Source of the DNA: Tetragonia tetragonoides
Lineage: Eukaryota > Streptophyta > Magnoliopsida > Caryophyllales > Aizoaceae
Assembly: GCA_038025085.1 (NCBI GenBank)
Contig: CM076154.1
Span: forward strand, 24,480,501 to 24,544,500
DNA: 64,000 nt
Reading direction: 5' to 3'
Below are positions 37,787 to 51,060 of the stretch, one piece after another; the first letter of the stretch is position 1; the number at the start of each line of letters is the position of its first letter. The notes beneath the pieces were generated by a model. The model did no database searches. It saw only the letters and a list, made by a program, of their open reading frames with translations, and was not told where the DNA came from. The position numbers were made by a program, and so were the translations under genes.

Positions 37787-38506
37787 CTTAACCAAGGATG
37801 TTTACGCGTTTTAAACAGTTTCTTAAAATTGTTTGCATTCACCTTTTGAATGCAAATAAAGCATTTGGGTGCTTTTTCTTAATATACAACACAAAAGAAC
37901 TCAATCTCTTTCACCCTAGATGTAAGAGCTGTTAAAACGCGTAAATACCATTCAAAAGCTTGAGTTGAAGCTTGTTTGTACTTGTAAACATCCTTGGTTA
38001 AGTTTCTCACTCAAATGAATGCAAACAAAGCATTTGGGTGCTTTCTCTTAATATACAACACAAAAGAGCTCAACCTTTTTCACCCTAGTCATATGTGCTT
38101 TTAAAACGCGTAAATGCATTGAAAAGCTTGAGTTTAAGCTTGTTTGTACTTGTAAACAACTTTGGTGTAGTTTCTCACTCAAATGAATGCATAGAAAACA
38201 TTTGGGTGTGTTCTCTTAATATACAACAGAAAAGAACTCAATCTCTTTCACCCTTGTCGTATGAGCTTTTAAAACGCTTAAATGCATTCAAAAGCTTGAG
38301 TTCAAGCTTGTTTGTAGTTGTAAACATCCTTGGGGTAGTTTCACACTCAAAAGAATGTAAACAAAGCATTTGCGAGCTTTTTCTTAATATACAACCCAAA
38401 AGAACTCAATCTCTTTTTGCCTAGTCGTAAGAGCTGTTAAAACGCGTAAATGCATTCAAAAGCTTTAGTTGAAACTTGTTTGTACTTGTAAACATTCTTG
38501 GTGTAG

Positions 38507-38571
38507 TTTCTCACTCAAATTAATGCATAACAAAGCAACCAAGCTTTGTTTGCATTAATTTGAGTGAGAAA
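38507..38571 (+). repeat. Hairpin cassette 6, both arms changed
   Basis: The left arm has CAAATTAATGC and the right arm GCATTAATTTG, where other cassettes have CAAATGAATGC and GCATTCATTTG. The two changes preserve pairing. The loop is shortened to about AACCAA. Confidence 0.82.
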
Positions 38572-39931
38572 CGTAACCAAGGATGTTTACGCGTTTTAAA
38601 CAGTTTCTTAATTTTGTTTGCATTCACCTTTTGAATGCAAATAAAGCATTTGGGTGCTTTCTCTTAATATACAACACAAAAGAACTTAATCTCTTTCACC
38701 CTAGATGTAAGAGCTGTTAAAACGCGTAAATGCATTCAAAAGGTGGAGTTAAAGCTTGTTTGTACTTGTAAACATCCTTGGAGTAGTTTCTCACTCAAAT
38801 GAATGAATACAACACAAAAGAGCTCAACCTTTTTCACCCTAGTCATATGTGCTTTTAAAACGCGTAAATGCATTGAAAAGCTTGAGTTTAAGCTTGTTTG
38901 TACTTGTAAACAACTTTGGTGTAGTTTCTCACTCAAATTAATGCAAAGAAAACATTTGGGTGCTTTCTCTTAATATACAACACAAAAGACCTCAACTCTT
39001 TCACCCTAGTCGTAAGAGCTGTTAAAACGCGTAAATACATTCAAAATTTTGAGTTGAAGCTTTTTTGTACTTGTAAACATCCTTGGTGTAGTTTCTCCCT
39101 CAAATGAATGCAAACAAAGCTTTTGGGTGCTTTCTCTTAATATACAACACAAAAGAACTCAATCTCTTTCACCCTAGTCGTATGAGGTTTTAAAACGCGT
39201 ATATGCATTCAAAAGCTTGAGTTGAAGCTTGTTTGTACTTGTAAACATCCTTGGTTAAGTTTCTCACTCAAATGAATGCAAACAAATCATTTTGGTGCTT
39301 TCTCTTAATATACAACACAAAAGTACTCAATCTTTTTCACCCTAGTCATATGAGCTTTTAAAACGCGTAAATGCATTCAAAAGCTTGAGTTTAAGCTTGT
39401 TTGTACTTGTAAACATCTTTGGTGTAGTTTCTCACTCAAATGAATGCAAAGAAAACATTTGGGTGCGTTCTCTTAATATACAACACAAAAGAACTCAATC
39501 TCTTTCACCCTTGTCGTATGAGTTTTTAAAACGCTTAAATGCATTCAAAAGCTTGAGTTCAAGCTTGTTTGTAGTTTTAAACATCCTTGGGGTAGTTTCA
39601 CACTCAAATGAATGTAAACAAAGTATTTGCGATCTTTTTTTTAATATACAACACCAAAGAACTCAATCTCTTTTCGCCTAGTCGTAAGAGCTGTTATAAC
39701 GCGTAAATGCATTCAAAAGCTTAAGTTGAAACTTGTTTGTACTTGTAAACATCCTTGGTGTAGTTTCTCACTCAAATGAATGCAAACAAACCATTTGGGT
39801 GATTTCTCTTAATATACAACACAAAAGAACTCAATCTCTTTCACCCTAGTCGTATGAGGTTTTGAAATGCTTAAATGCAATAAAAAGCTTCAGTTGAAGC
39901 TTGTTTGTACTTGTAAACATCCTTGGTGTAC

Positions 39932-39997
39932 TTTCTCACTCAAACGAATGCATACAAAGCAACCAAAAGCTTTGTTTGCATTCATTTGAGTGAGAAA
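39932..39997 (+). repeat. Hairpin cassette 7
   Basis: Copy of cassette 4, offset 3357, with the preceding GTAGTTTC changed to GTACTTTC. Confidence 0.8.
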
Positions 39998-42084
39998 CTG
40001 AACCAAGGATGTTTACGCGTTTTAAACAGTTTCTTAATTTTGTTTGCATTCACCTTTTGAATTTACAAGTACAAACAATCAAATGAAAGCAAATAAAGCA
40101 TTTGGGTGCTTTCTCTTAATATACAACACAAAAGAACTCAATCTCTTTCACCCTAGATGTAAGAGCTGTTAAAACGCGTAAATGCATTCAAAAGGTGGAG
40201 TTAAAGCTTCTTTGTACTTGTAAACATCCTTGGTGTAGTTTCTCACTCAAATGAATGCAAACAAAGCATTTGGGTGCTTTCTCTTATTATACAACACAAA
40301 AGACCTCAATCTCTTTCACCCTAGTCGTATGAGGTTTTAAAACGCGTAAATGCTTTCAAAAGCTTGAGTTGAAGCTTGTTTGTACTTGTAAACATCCTTG
40401 GTGTAGTTTCTCCCTCAAATGAATGCAAGTAAAGCATTTGGGTGCTTTCTCTTAATAGGCAACACAAAAGAACTCAATCTGTTTCACCCTAGATGTAAGA
40501 GCTGTTAAACGCGTAAATGCATTCAAAAGGTGGAGTTAAAGCTTGTTTGTACTTGTAAACACCCTTGGTGTAGTTTCACACTCAAATGAATGCATACAAA
40601 GCATTTGGGTGCTTTCTCTTAATATACAACACAAACGAACTAAATCTCTTTCACCCTTTTCGTAAGAGCTTTTAAAACGCGTAAATGCATTCAAAAGCTT
40701 GAGTTGAAGCCTGTTTGTAGTTGTAAACATCCTTGGAGTAGTTTCACACTCAAATGAATTTAAACAAAGCATTTGCGAGCTTTTTCTTAATATACAACAC
40801 AAAAGAACTCAATCTCTTTTCGCGTAGTCGTAAGAGCTGTTAAAACGCGTAAATGCATTCAAAAGCTTGAGTTAAATGTTGTTTGAACTTGTAAACATCC
40901 TTGGTGTAGTTTCTCACTCAAATTAATGCAAAGAAAGCATTTGGGTGCTTTCTCTTAATATTCAACACAAAAGACCTCAACTCTTTCACCCTTGTCGTAA
41001 GAGCTGTTAAAACGCGTAAATACATTCAAAATTTTGAGTTGAAGGTTGTTTGTACTTGTAAACATCCTTGGTGTAGTTTCTCACTCAAATAAATGCAAAC
41101 AAACCATTTGGGTGCTTTCTCTCTATATACAACACAAAAGAACTCAATCTCTTTCACCCTTGTCGTATGAGGTTTTAAAACGCGTAAATGCTTTCAAAAG
41201 CTTGAGTTGAAGCTTGTTTGTACTTGTAAACATCCTTGGTGTAGTTTCTCCCTCAAATGAATACAAACAAAGCATTTGGGTGCTTTCTCCTAATATACAA
41301 CACAAAAGAACTCAATCTCTTAAACCCTAGATGTAAGAGCTGTTAAAACGCGTAAATGCATTCAAAAGGTGGAGCTAAAGCTTGTTTGTACTTGTAAAAA
41401 TCCTTGGTGTAGTTTCTCACTCAAATGAATGCAAACAAAGATTTTGGGTGCTTTCTCTTAATATACAACACAAAAGACCTCAATCTCTTTCACCCTAACC
41501 GTAATAGCTGTTAAAACGCGTAAATACATTCAAAAGCTTGAGTTGAAGCTTGTTTGTACTCTTAAACATCCTTGGTTAAGTTTCTCACTCATATGAATGC
41601 AAACAAAGCATTTGGGTGCTTTCTCTTAATATACAATACAAAAGAACTCAATCTTTTTCACCCTAGTCATATGAGGTTTTAAAACGTGTAAATGCATTCA
41701 AAAGGTGGAGTTAAAGCTTGTTTGTACTTGTAAACATCCTTGGTGTAGTTACTCACTCAAATGAATGCAAACAAAGCATTTGGGTGCTTTCTCTTAATAT
41801 ACAACACAAAGGACCGCAATCTCTTTCCCCCTTGTCGTATGAGCTTTTAAAAAGCTTAAATGCATTCAAAAGGTTGAGTTCAAGCTTGTTTGTAGTTGTA
41901 AACATCCTTGGGGTAGTTTCACACTCAAAAGAATGTAAACAAAGCATTTGCGAGCTTTTTCTTAATATACAACCCAAAAGAACTCAATCTCTTTTTGCCT
42001 AGTCGTAAGAGCTGTTAAAACGCGTAAATGCATTCAAAAGCTTTAGTTGAAACTTGTTTGTACTTGTAAACATTCTTGGTGTAG

Positions 42085-42149
42085 TTTCTCACTCAAATTA
42101 ATGCATAACAAAGCAACCAAGCTTTGTTTGCATTAATTTGAGTGAGAAA
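42085..42149 (+). repeat. Hairpin cassette 8
   Basis: Copy of cassette 6 shifted by 3,578 bp, keeping the paired arm changes. Confidence 0.82.
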
Positions 42150-43509
42150 CGTAACCAAGGATGTTTACGCGTTTTAAACAGTTTCTTAATTTTGTTTGCA
42201 TTCACCTTTTGAATGCAAATAAAGCATTTGGGTGCTTTCTCTTAATATACAACACAAAAGAACTTAATCTCTTTCACCCTAGATGTAAGAGCTGTTAAAA
42301 CGCGTAAATGCATTCAAAAGGCGGAGTTAAAGCTTGTTTGTACTTGTAAACATCCTTGGAGTAGTTTCTCACTCAAATGAATGAATACAACACAAAAGAG
42401 CTCAACCTTTTTCACCCTAGTCATATGTGCTTTTAAAACGCGTAAATGCATTGAAAAGCTTGAGTTTAAGCTTGTTTGTACTTGTAAACAACTTTGGTGT
42501 AGTTCCTCACTCAAATTAATGCAAAGAAAACATTTGGGTGCTTTCTCTTAATATACAACACAAAAGACCTCAACTCTTTCACCCTAGTCGTAAGAGCTGT
42601 TAAAACGCGTAAATACATTCAAAATTTTGAGTTGAAGCTTTTTTGTACTTGTAAACATCCTTGGTGTAGTTTCTCCCTCAAATGAATGCAAACAAAGCTT
42701 TTGGGTGCTTTCTCTTAATATACAACACAAAAGAACTCAATCTCTTTCACCCTAGTCGTATGAGGTTTTAAAACGCGTATATGCATTCAAAAGCTTGAGT
42801 TGAAGCTTGTTTGTACTTGTAAACATCCTTGGTTAAGTTTCTCACTCAAATGAATGCAAACAAATCATTTTGGTGCTTTCTCTTAATATACAACACAAAA
42901 GTACTCAATCTTTTTCACCCTAGTCATATGAGCTTTTAAAACGCGTAAATGCATTCAAAAGCTTGAGTTTAAGCTTGTTTGTACTTGTAAACATATTTGG
43001 TGTAGTTTCTCACTCAAATGAATGCAAAGAAAACATTTGGGTGCGTTCTCTTAATATACAACACAAAAGAACTCAATCTCTTTCACCCTTGTCGTATGAG
43101 TTTTTAAAACGCTTAAATGCATTCAAAAGCTTGAGTTCAAGCTTGTTTGTAGTTTTAAACATCCTTGGGGTAGTTTCACACTCAAATGAATGTAAACAAA
43201 GTATTTGCGATCTTTTTTTTAATATACAACACCAAAGAACTCAATCTCTTTTCGCCTAGTCGTAAGAGCTGTTATAACGCGTAAATGCATTCAAAAGCTT
43301 AAGTTGAAACTTGTTTGTACTTGTAAACATCCTTGGTGTAGTTTCTCACTCAAATGAATGCAAACAAACCATTTGGGTGATTTCTCTTAATATACAACAC
43401 AAAAGAACTCAATCTCTTTCACCCTAGTCGTATGAGGTTTTGAAATGCTTAAATGCAATAAAAAGCTTCAGTTGAAGCTTGTTTGTACTTGTAAACATCC
43501 TTGGTGTAG

Positions 43510-43575
43510 TTTCTCACTCAAACGAATGCATACAAAGCAACCAAAAGCTTTGTTTGCATTCATTTGAGTGAGAAA
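43510..43575 (+). repeat. Hairpin cassette 9
   Basis: Copy of cassette 7 shifted by 3,578 bp; downstream ACGCG is changed to ACTCG. Confidence 0.8.
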
Positions 43576-45998
43576 CTGAACCAAGGATGTTTACTCGTTT
43601 TAAACAGTTTCTTAATTTTGTTTGCATTCACCTTTTGAATTTACAAGTACAAACAATCAAATGAAAGCAAATAAAGCATTTGGGTGCTTTCTCTTAATAT
43701 ACAACACAAAAGAACTCAATCTCTTTCACCCTAGATGTAAGAGCTGTTAAAACGCGTAAATGCATTCAAAAGGTGGAGTTAAAGCTTCTTTGTACTTGTA
43801 AACATCCTTGGTGTAGTTTCTCACTCAAATGAATGCAAACAAAGCATTTGGGTGCTTTCTCTTATTATACAACACAAAAGACCTCAATCTCTTTCACCCT
43901 AGTCGTATGAGGTTTTAAAACGCGTAAATGCTTTCAAAAGCTTGAGTTGAAGCTTGTTTGTACTTGTAAACATCCTTGGTGTAGTTTCTCCCTCAAATGA
44001 ATGCAAGTAAAGCATTTGGGTGCTTTCTCTTAATAGGCAACACAAAAGAACTCAATCTGTTTCACCCTAGATGTAAGAGCTGTTAAACGCGTAAATGCAT
44101 TCAAAAGGTGGAGTTAAAGCTTGTTTGTACTTGTAAACACCCTTGGTGTAGTTTCACACTCAAATGAATGCATACAAAGCATTTGGGTGCTTTCTCTTAA
44201 TATACAACACAAACGAACTAAATCTCTTTCACCCTTTTCGTAAGAGCTTTTAAAACGCGTAAATGCATTCAAAAGCTTGAGTTGAAGCCTGTTTGTAGTT
44301 GTAAACATCCTTGGAGTAGTTTCACACTCAAATGAATTTAAACAAAGCATTTGCGAGCTTTTTCTTAATATACAACACAAAAGAACTCAATCTCTTTTCG
44401 CGTAGTCGTAAGAGCTGTTAAAACGCGTAAATGCATTCAAAAGCTTGAGTTAAATGTTGTTTGAACTTGTAAACATCCTTGGTGTAGTTTCTCACTCAAA
44501 TTAATGCAAAGAAAGCATTTGGGTGCTTTCTCTTAATATTCAACACAAAAGACCTCAACTCTTTCACCCTTGTCGTAAGAGCTGTTAAAACGCGTAAATA
44601 CATTCAAAATTTTGAGTTGAAGGTTGTTTGTACTTGTAAACATCCTTGGTGTAGTTTCTCACTCAAATAAATGCAAACAAGCCATTTGGGTGCTTTCTCT
44701 TAATATACAACAGAAAAGGACTCAATCTGTTTCACCCTTGTCGTATGAGGTTTTAAAACGCGTAAATGCTTTCAAAAGCTTGAGTTGAAGCTTGTTTGTA
44801 CTTGTAAACATCCTTGGTGTAGTTTCTCCCTCAAATGAATACAAACAAAGCATTTGGGTGCTTTCTCCTAATATACAACACAAAAGAACTCAATCTCTTA
44901 AACCCTAGATGTAAGAGCTGTTAAAACGCGTAAATGCATTCAAAAGGTGGAGCTAAAGCTTGTTTGTACTTGTAAAAATCCTTGGTGTAGTTTCTCACTC
45001 AAATGAATGCAAACAAAGATTTTGGGTGCTTTCTCTTAATATACAACACAAAAGACCTCAATCTCTTTCACCCTAACCGTAATAGCTGTTAAAACGCGTA
45101 AATACATTCAAAAGCTTGAGTTGAAGCTTGTTTGTACTCTTAAACATCCTTGGTTAAGTTTCTCACTCATATGAATGCAAACAAAGCATTTGGGTGCTTT
45201 CTCTTAATATACAATACAAAAGAACTCAATCTTTTTCACCCTAGTCATATGAGGTTTTAAAACGTGTAAATGCATTCAAAAGGTGGAGTTAAAGCTTGTT
45301 TGTACTTGTAAACATCCTTGGTGTAGTTACTCACTCAAATGAATGCAAACAAAGCATTTGGGTGCTTTCTCTTAATATACAACACAAAGGACCGCAATCT
45401 CTTTCCCCCTTGTCGTATGAGCTTTTAAAAAGCTTAAATGCATTCAAAAGGTTGAGTTCAAGCTTGTTTGTAGTTGTAAACATCCTTAGGGTAGTTTCAC
45501 ACTCAAAAGAATGTAAACAAAGCATTTGCGAGCTTTTTCTTAATATACAACACAAAAGAACTCAATCTCTTTTCGCCTTGTCATATGAGCTTTTAAAATG
45601 CGTAAATACATTCAAAAGCTTGAGTTGAAGCTTGTTTGTACTTGTAAACATCCTTGGTGTAGTTTCTCACTCCAATGAATGCAAACAAAGCTTTTGGGTG
45701 CTTTCTCTGAAAATACAACACAAAAGAACTCAATCTCTTTCACCCCAGTCGTATGAGGTTTTAAAACGCGTATATGCATTCAAAAGCTTGAGTTGAAGCT
45801 TGTTTGTACTTGTAAACATCCTTGGTTAAGTTTCTCACTCAAATGAATGCAAACAAAGCATTTCGGTGCTTTCTCTTAATATACAACACAAAAGAAGTCA
45901 ACCTTTTTCACCCTAGTCATATGAGCTTTCAAAACGCGTAAATGCAATCAAAAGCTTGAGTTGAAACTTGTTTGTACTTGTAAACATTCTTGGTGTAG

Positions 45999-46064
45999 TT
46001 TCTCACTCAAATGAATGCATACAAAGCAACCAAAACCTTTGTTTGCATTCATTTGAGTGAGAAA
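45999..46064 (+). repeat. Hairpin cassette 10
   Basis: Copy of cassette 5, offset 8278. Confidence 0.8.
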
Positions 46065-46784
46065 CTTAACCAAGGATGTTTACGCGTTTTAAACAGTTTC
46101 TTAAAATTGTTTGCATTCACCTTTTGAATGCAAATAAAGCATTTGGGTGCTTTTTCTTAATATACAACACAAAAGAACTCAATCTCTTTCACCCTAGATG
46201 TAAGAGCTGTTAAAACGCGTAAATACCATTCAAAAGCTTGAGTTGAAGCTTGTTTGTACTTGTAAACATCCTTGGTTAAGTTTCTCACTCAAATGAATGC
46301 AAACAAAGCATTTGGGTGCTTTCTCTTAATATACAACACAAAAGAGCTCAACCTTTTTCACCCTAGTCATATGTGCTTTTAAAACGCGTAAATGCATTGA
46401 AAAGCTTGAGTTTAAGCTTGTTTGTACTTGTAAACAACTTTGGTGTAGTTTCTCACTCAAATGAATGCATAGAAAACATTTGGGTGTGTTCTCTTAATAT
46501 ACAACAGAAAAGAACTCAATCTCTTTCACCCTTGTCGTATGAGCTTTTAAAACGCTTAAATGCATTCAAAAGCTTGAGTTCAAGCTTGTTTGTAGTTGTA
46601 AACATCCTTGGGGTAGTTTCACACTCAAAAGAATGTAAACAAAGCATTTGCGAGCTTTTTCTTAATATACAACCCAAAAGAACTCAATCTCTTTTTGCCT
46701 AGTCGTAAGAGCTGTTAAAACGCGTAAATGCATTCAAAAGCTTTAGTTGAAACTTGTTTGTACTTGTAAACATTCTTGGTGTAG

Positions 46785-46849
46785 TTTCTCACTCAAATTA
46801 ATACATAACAAAGCAACCAAGCTTTGTTTGCATTAATTTGAGTGAGAAA
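46785..46849 (+). repeat. Hairpin cassette 11
   Basis: Copy of cassette 6, offset 8278, with a new left-arm change (AATACATAAC) that weakens the stem. Confidence 0.8.
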
Positions 46850-48713
46850 CGTAACCAAGGATGTTTACGCGTTTTAAACAGTTTCTTAATTTTGTTTGCA
46901 TTCACCTTTTGAATGCAAATAAAGCATTTGGGTGCTTTCTCTTAATATACAACACAAAAGAACTTAATCTCTTTCACCCTAGATGTAAGAGCTGTTAAAA
47001 CGCGTAAATGCATTCAAAAGGTGGAGTTAAAGCTTGTTTGTACTTGTAAACATCCTTGGAGTAGTTTCTCACTCAAATGAATGAATACAACACAAAAGAG
47101 CTCAACCTTTTTCACCCCAGTCATATGTGCTTTTAAAACGCGTAAATGCATTGAAAAGCTTGAGTTTAAGCTTGTTTGTACTTGTAAACAACTTTGGTGT
47201 AGTTTCTCACTCAAATTAATGCAAAGAAAACATTTGGGTGCTTTCTCTTAATATACAACACAAAAGACCTCAACTCTTTCACCCTAGTCGTAAGAGCTGT
47301 TAAAACGCGTAAATACATTCAAAATTTTGAGTTGAAGGTTGTTTGTACTTGTAAACATCCTTGGTGTAGTTTCTCACTCAAATAAATGCAAACAAGCCAT
47401 TTGGGTGCTTTCTCTTAATATACAACAGAAAAGGACTCAATCTGTTTCACCCTTGTCGTATGAGGTTTTAAAACGCGTAAATGCTTTCAAAAGCTTGAGT
47501 TGAAGCTTGTTTGTACTTGTAAACATCCTTGGTGTAGTTTCTCCCTCAAATGAATACAAACAAAGCATTTGGGTGCTTTCTCCTAATATACAACACAAAA
47601 GAACTCAATCTCTTAAACCCTAGATGTAAGAGCTGTTAAAACGCGTAAATGCATTCAAAAGGTGGAGCTAAAGCTTGTTTGTACTTGTAAAAATCCTTGG
47701 TGTAGTTTCTCACTCAAATGAATGCAAACAAAGATTTTGGGTGCTTTCTCTTAATATACAACACAAAAGACCTCAATCTCTTTCACCCTAACCGTAATAG
47801 CTGTTAAAACGCGTAAATACATTCAAAAGCTTGAGTTGAAGCTTGTTTGTACTCTTAAACATCCTTGGTTAAGTTTCTCACTCATATGAATGCAAACAAA
47901 GCATTTGGGTGCTTTCTCTTAATATACAATACAAAAGAACTCAATCTTTTTCACCCTAGTCATATGAGGTTTTAAAACGTGTAAATGCATTCAAAAGGTG
48001 GAGTTAAAGCTTGTTTGTACTTGTAAACATCCTTGGTGTAGTTACTCACTCAAATGAATGCAAACAAAGCATTTGGGTGCTTTCTCTTAATATACAACAC
48101 AAAGGACCGCAATCTCTTTCCCCCTTGTCGTATGAGCTTTTAAAAAGCTTAAATGCATTCAAAAGGTTGAGTTCAAGCTTGTTTGTAGTTGTAAACATCC
48201 TTAGGGTAGTTTCACACTCAAAAGAATGTAAACAAAGCATTTGCGAGCTTTTTCTTAATATACAACACAAAAGAACTCAATCTCTTTTCGCCTTGTCATA
48301 TGAGCTTTTAAAATGCGTAAATACATTCAAAAGCTTGAGTTGAAGCTTGTTTGTACTTGTAAACATCCTTGGTGTAGTTTCTCACTCCAATGAATGCAAA
48401 CAAAGCTTTTGGGTGCTTTCTCTGAAAATACAACACAAAAGAACTCAATCTCTTTCACCCCAGTCGTATGAGGTTTTAAAACGCGTATATGCATTCAAAA
48501 GCTTGAGTTGAAGCTTGTTTGTACTTGTAAACATCCTTGGTTAAGTTTCTCACTCAAATGAATGCAAACAAAGCATTTCGGTGCTTTCTCTTAATATACA
48601 ACACAAAAGAAGTCAACCTTTTTCACCCTAGTCATATGAGCTTTCAAAACGCGTAAATGCAATCAAAAGCTTGAGTTGAAACTTGTTTGTACTTGTAAAC
48701 ATTCTTGGTGTAG

Positions 48714-48779
48714 TTTCTCACTCAAATGAATGCATACAAAGCAACCAAAACCTTTGTTTGCATTCATTTGAGTGAGAAA
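48714..48779 (+). repeat. Hairpin cassette 12
   Basis: Copy of cassette 10, offset 2715. Confidence 0.8.
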
Positions 48780-49499
48780 CTTAACCAAGGATGTTTACGC
48801 GTTTTAAACAGTTTCTTAAAATTGTTTGCATTCACCTTTTGAATGCAAATAAAGCATTTGGGTGCTTTTTCTTAATATACAACACAAAAGAACTCAATCT
48901 CTTTCACCCTAGATGTAAGAGCTGTTAAAACGCGTAAATACCATTCAAAAGCTTGAGTTGAAGCTTGTTTGTACTTGTAAACATCCTTGGTTAAGTTTCT
49001 CACTCAAATGAATGCAAACAAAGCATTTGGGTGCTTTCTCTTAATATACAACACAAAAGAGCTCAACCTTTTTCACCCTAGTCATATGTGCTTTTAAAAC
49101 GCGTAAATGCATTGAAAAGCTTGAGTTTAAGCTTGTTTGTACTTGTAAACAACTTTGGTGTAGTTTCTCACTCAAATGAATGCATAGAAAACATTTGGGT
49201 GTGTTCTCTTAATATACAACAGAAAAGAACTCAATCTCTTTCACCCTTGTCGTATGAGCTTTTAAAACGCTTAAATGCATTCAAAAGCTTGAGTTCAAGC
49301 TTGTTTGTAGTTGTAAACATCCTTGGGGTAGTTTCACACTCAAAAGAATGTAAACAAAGCATTTGCGAGCTTTTTCTTAATATACAACCCAAAAGAACTC
49401 AATCTCTTTTTGCCTAGTCGTAAGAGCTGTTAAAACGCGTAAATGCATTCAAAAGCTTTAGTTGAAACTTGTTTGTACTTGTAAACATTCTTGGTGTAG

Positions 49500-49564
49500 T
49501 TTCTCACTCAAATTAATACATAACAAAGCAACCAAGCTTTGTTTGCATTAATTTGAGTGATAAA
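49500..49564 (+). repeat. Hairpin cassette 13
   Basis: Copy of cassette 11, offset 2715, with one further change in the right arm (GTGATAAAC). Confidence 0.8.
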
Positions 49565-50252
49565 CGTAACCAAGGATGTTTACGCGTTTTAAACAGTTTC
49601 TTAATTTTGTTTGCATTCACCTTTTGAATGCAAATAAAGCATTTGGGTGCTTTCTCTTAATATACAACACAAAAGAACTTAATCTCTTTCACCCTAGATG
49701 TAAGAGCTGTTAAAACGCGTAAATGCATTCAAAAGGTGGAGTTAAAGCTTGTTTGTACTTGTAAACATCCTTGGAGTAGTTTCTCACTCAAATGAATGAA
49801 TACAACACAAAAGAGCTCAACCTTTTTCACCCCAGTCATATGTGCTTTTAAAACGCGTAAATGCATTGAAAAGCTTGAGTTTAAGCTTGTTTGTACTTGT
49901 AAACAACTTTGGTGTAGTTTCTCACTCAAATTAATGCAAAGAAAACATTTGGGTGCTTTCTCTTAATATACAACACAAAAGACCTCAACTCTTTCACCCT
50001 AGTCGTAAGAGCTGTTAAAACGCGTAAATACATTCAAAATTTTGAGTTGAAGCTTTTTTGTACTTGTAAACATCCTTGGTGTAGTTTCTCCCTCAAATGA
50101 ATGCAAACAAAGCTTTTGGGTGCTTTCTCTTAATATACAACACAAAAGAACTCAATCTCTTTCACCCTAGATGTAAGAGCTGTTAAAACGCGTAAATGCA
50201 TTCAAAAGGTGGAGTTAAAGCTTGTTTGTACTTGTAAACATCCTTGGAGTAG

Positions 50253-50318
50253 TTTCTCACTCAAATGAATGAATATAAAGCAACCAAAAGCTTTGTTTGC
50301 ATTCATTTGAGTGAGAAA
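50253..50318 (+). repeat. Hairpin cassette 14
   Basis: Relative of cassette 3 with a better-preserved left arm apart from GAATGAATATAAAGC. It belongs to the long duplication shared with 5.9-8.6 kb. Confidence 0.78.
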
Positions 50319-51060
50319 CCTAACCAAGGATGTTTACGCGTTTTAAACAGTTTCTTAATTTTGTTTACATTCACCTTTTCAATTTAAAAGTACAAACAAT
50401 CAACTGAATTCAAATAAAGAATTTGGGTGCTTTCTCTTAATATACAACACAAAAGAACTCAATCTCTTTCACCCTAGATGTAAGAGCTGTTAAAAAGCGT
50501 AAATGCATTCAAAAGGTGGAGTTAAAGCTTGTTTGTACTTGTAAACATCCTTGGTGTAGTTTTTCACTCAAATGAATGCAAACAAAGCATTTGGGTGCTT
50601 TCTCTTAATATACAACACAAAAGACCTCAATCTCTTTCACCCTAGTCGTATGAGGTTTTAAAACGCGTAAATGCTTTCAAAAGCTTGAGTTGAAGCTTGT
50701 TTGTACTTGTAAACATCCTTGGTGTAGTTTCTCACTCCGCGTAAATGCATTCAAAAGCTTGAGTTGAAGCTTGTTTGTACTTGTAAACATTCTTGATGTA
50801 GTTTTTCACTCAAATGAATGCAAACAAAGCATTTGGGTGCTTTCTCTTAATATACAACACAAAAGACCTCAATCTCTTTCACCCTAGATGTAAGAGCTGT
50901 TAAAACGCGTAAATGCATTCAAAAGGTGGAGTTAAAGATTGTTTGTACTTGTAAACATCCTTGGTGTAGTTTCTCACTCAAATGAATGAAAACAAAGCAT
51001 TTGGGTGCTTTCTCTTAACATACAACACAAAAGACCTCAAATCTCTTTCACCCTACTCGT

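Larger units (their letters stand above)
38300..45460 (+). repeat. Two tandem copies of a 3,578-bp higher-order unit
   Basis: Copies run from about 38300 to 41880 and 41880 to 45460. Conceptual translations at 39385/42963 and 40536/44114 are identical and 3,578 bp apart, as are the hairpins at 38507/42085 and 39932/43510. Left boundary: sequence before 38300 (AGCTTGAGTTCAAGC) differs from that before 41880 (GGTTGAGTTCAAGC). Right boundary: CCTTGGGG at about 41905 against CCTTAGGG at about 45483. A partial third copy of the left end is at about 35820-36770 (offset 3357). Confidence 0.88.
44600..50030 (+). repeat. Two tandem copies of a 2,715-bp higher-order unit
   Basis: Copies run from about 44600 to 47320 and 47320 to 50030. 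GAAGGTTGTTTG occurs at 44619 and 47334. Translations at 45296/48011, 46373/49088 and 47014/49729 are identical in pairs. I found very few differences (for example GAGTGAGAAACG near 46845 against GAGTGATAAACG near 49560), so this is probably the newest duplication in the window. 37018-38300 is an older copy of part of the unit, 8,278 bp to the left. Confidence 0.9.
32762..51060 (+). repeat. 168-bp satellite array, block F3
   Basis: About 109 monomers in F orientation, beginning with the right target duplication ATATA. This is the most homogenised part of the window: 35.8-50.0 kb is a mosaic of kilobase-scale copies with offsets of 3357, 3578, 8278 and 2715 bp. Eleven hairpin cassettes sit in it. 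It ends at an F-to-R junction (51061) nearly identical to the one at 7031. Confidence 0.95.
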
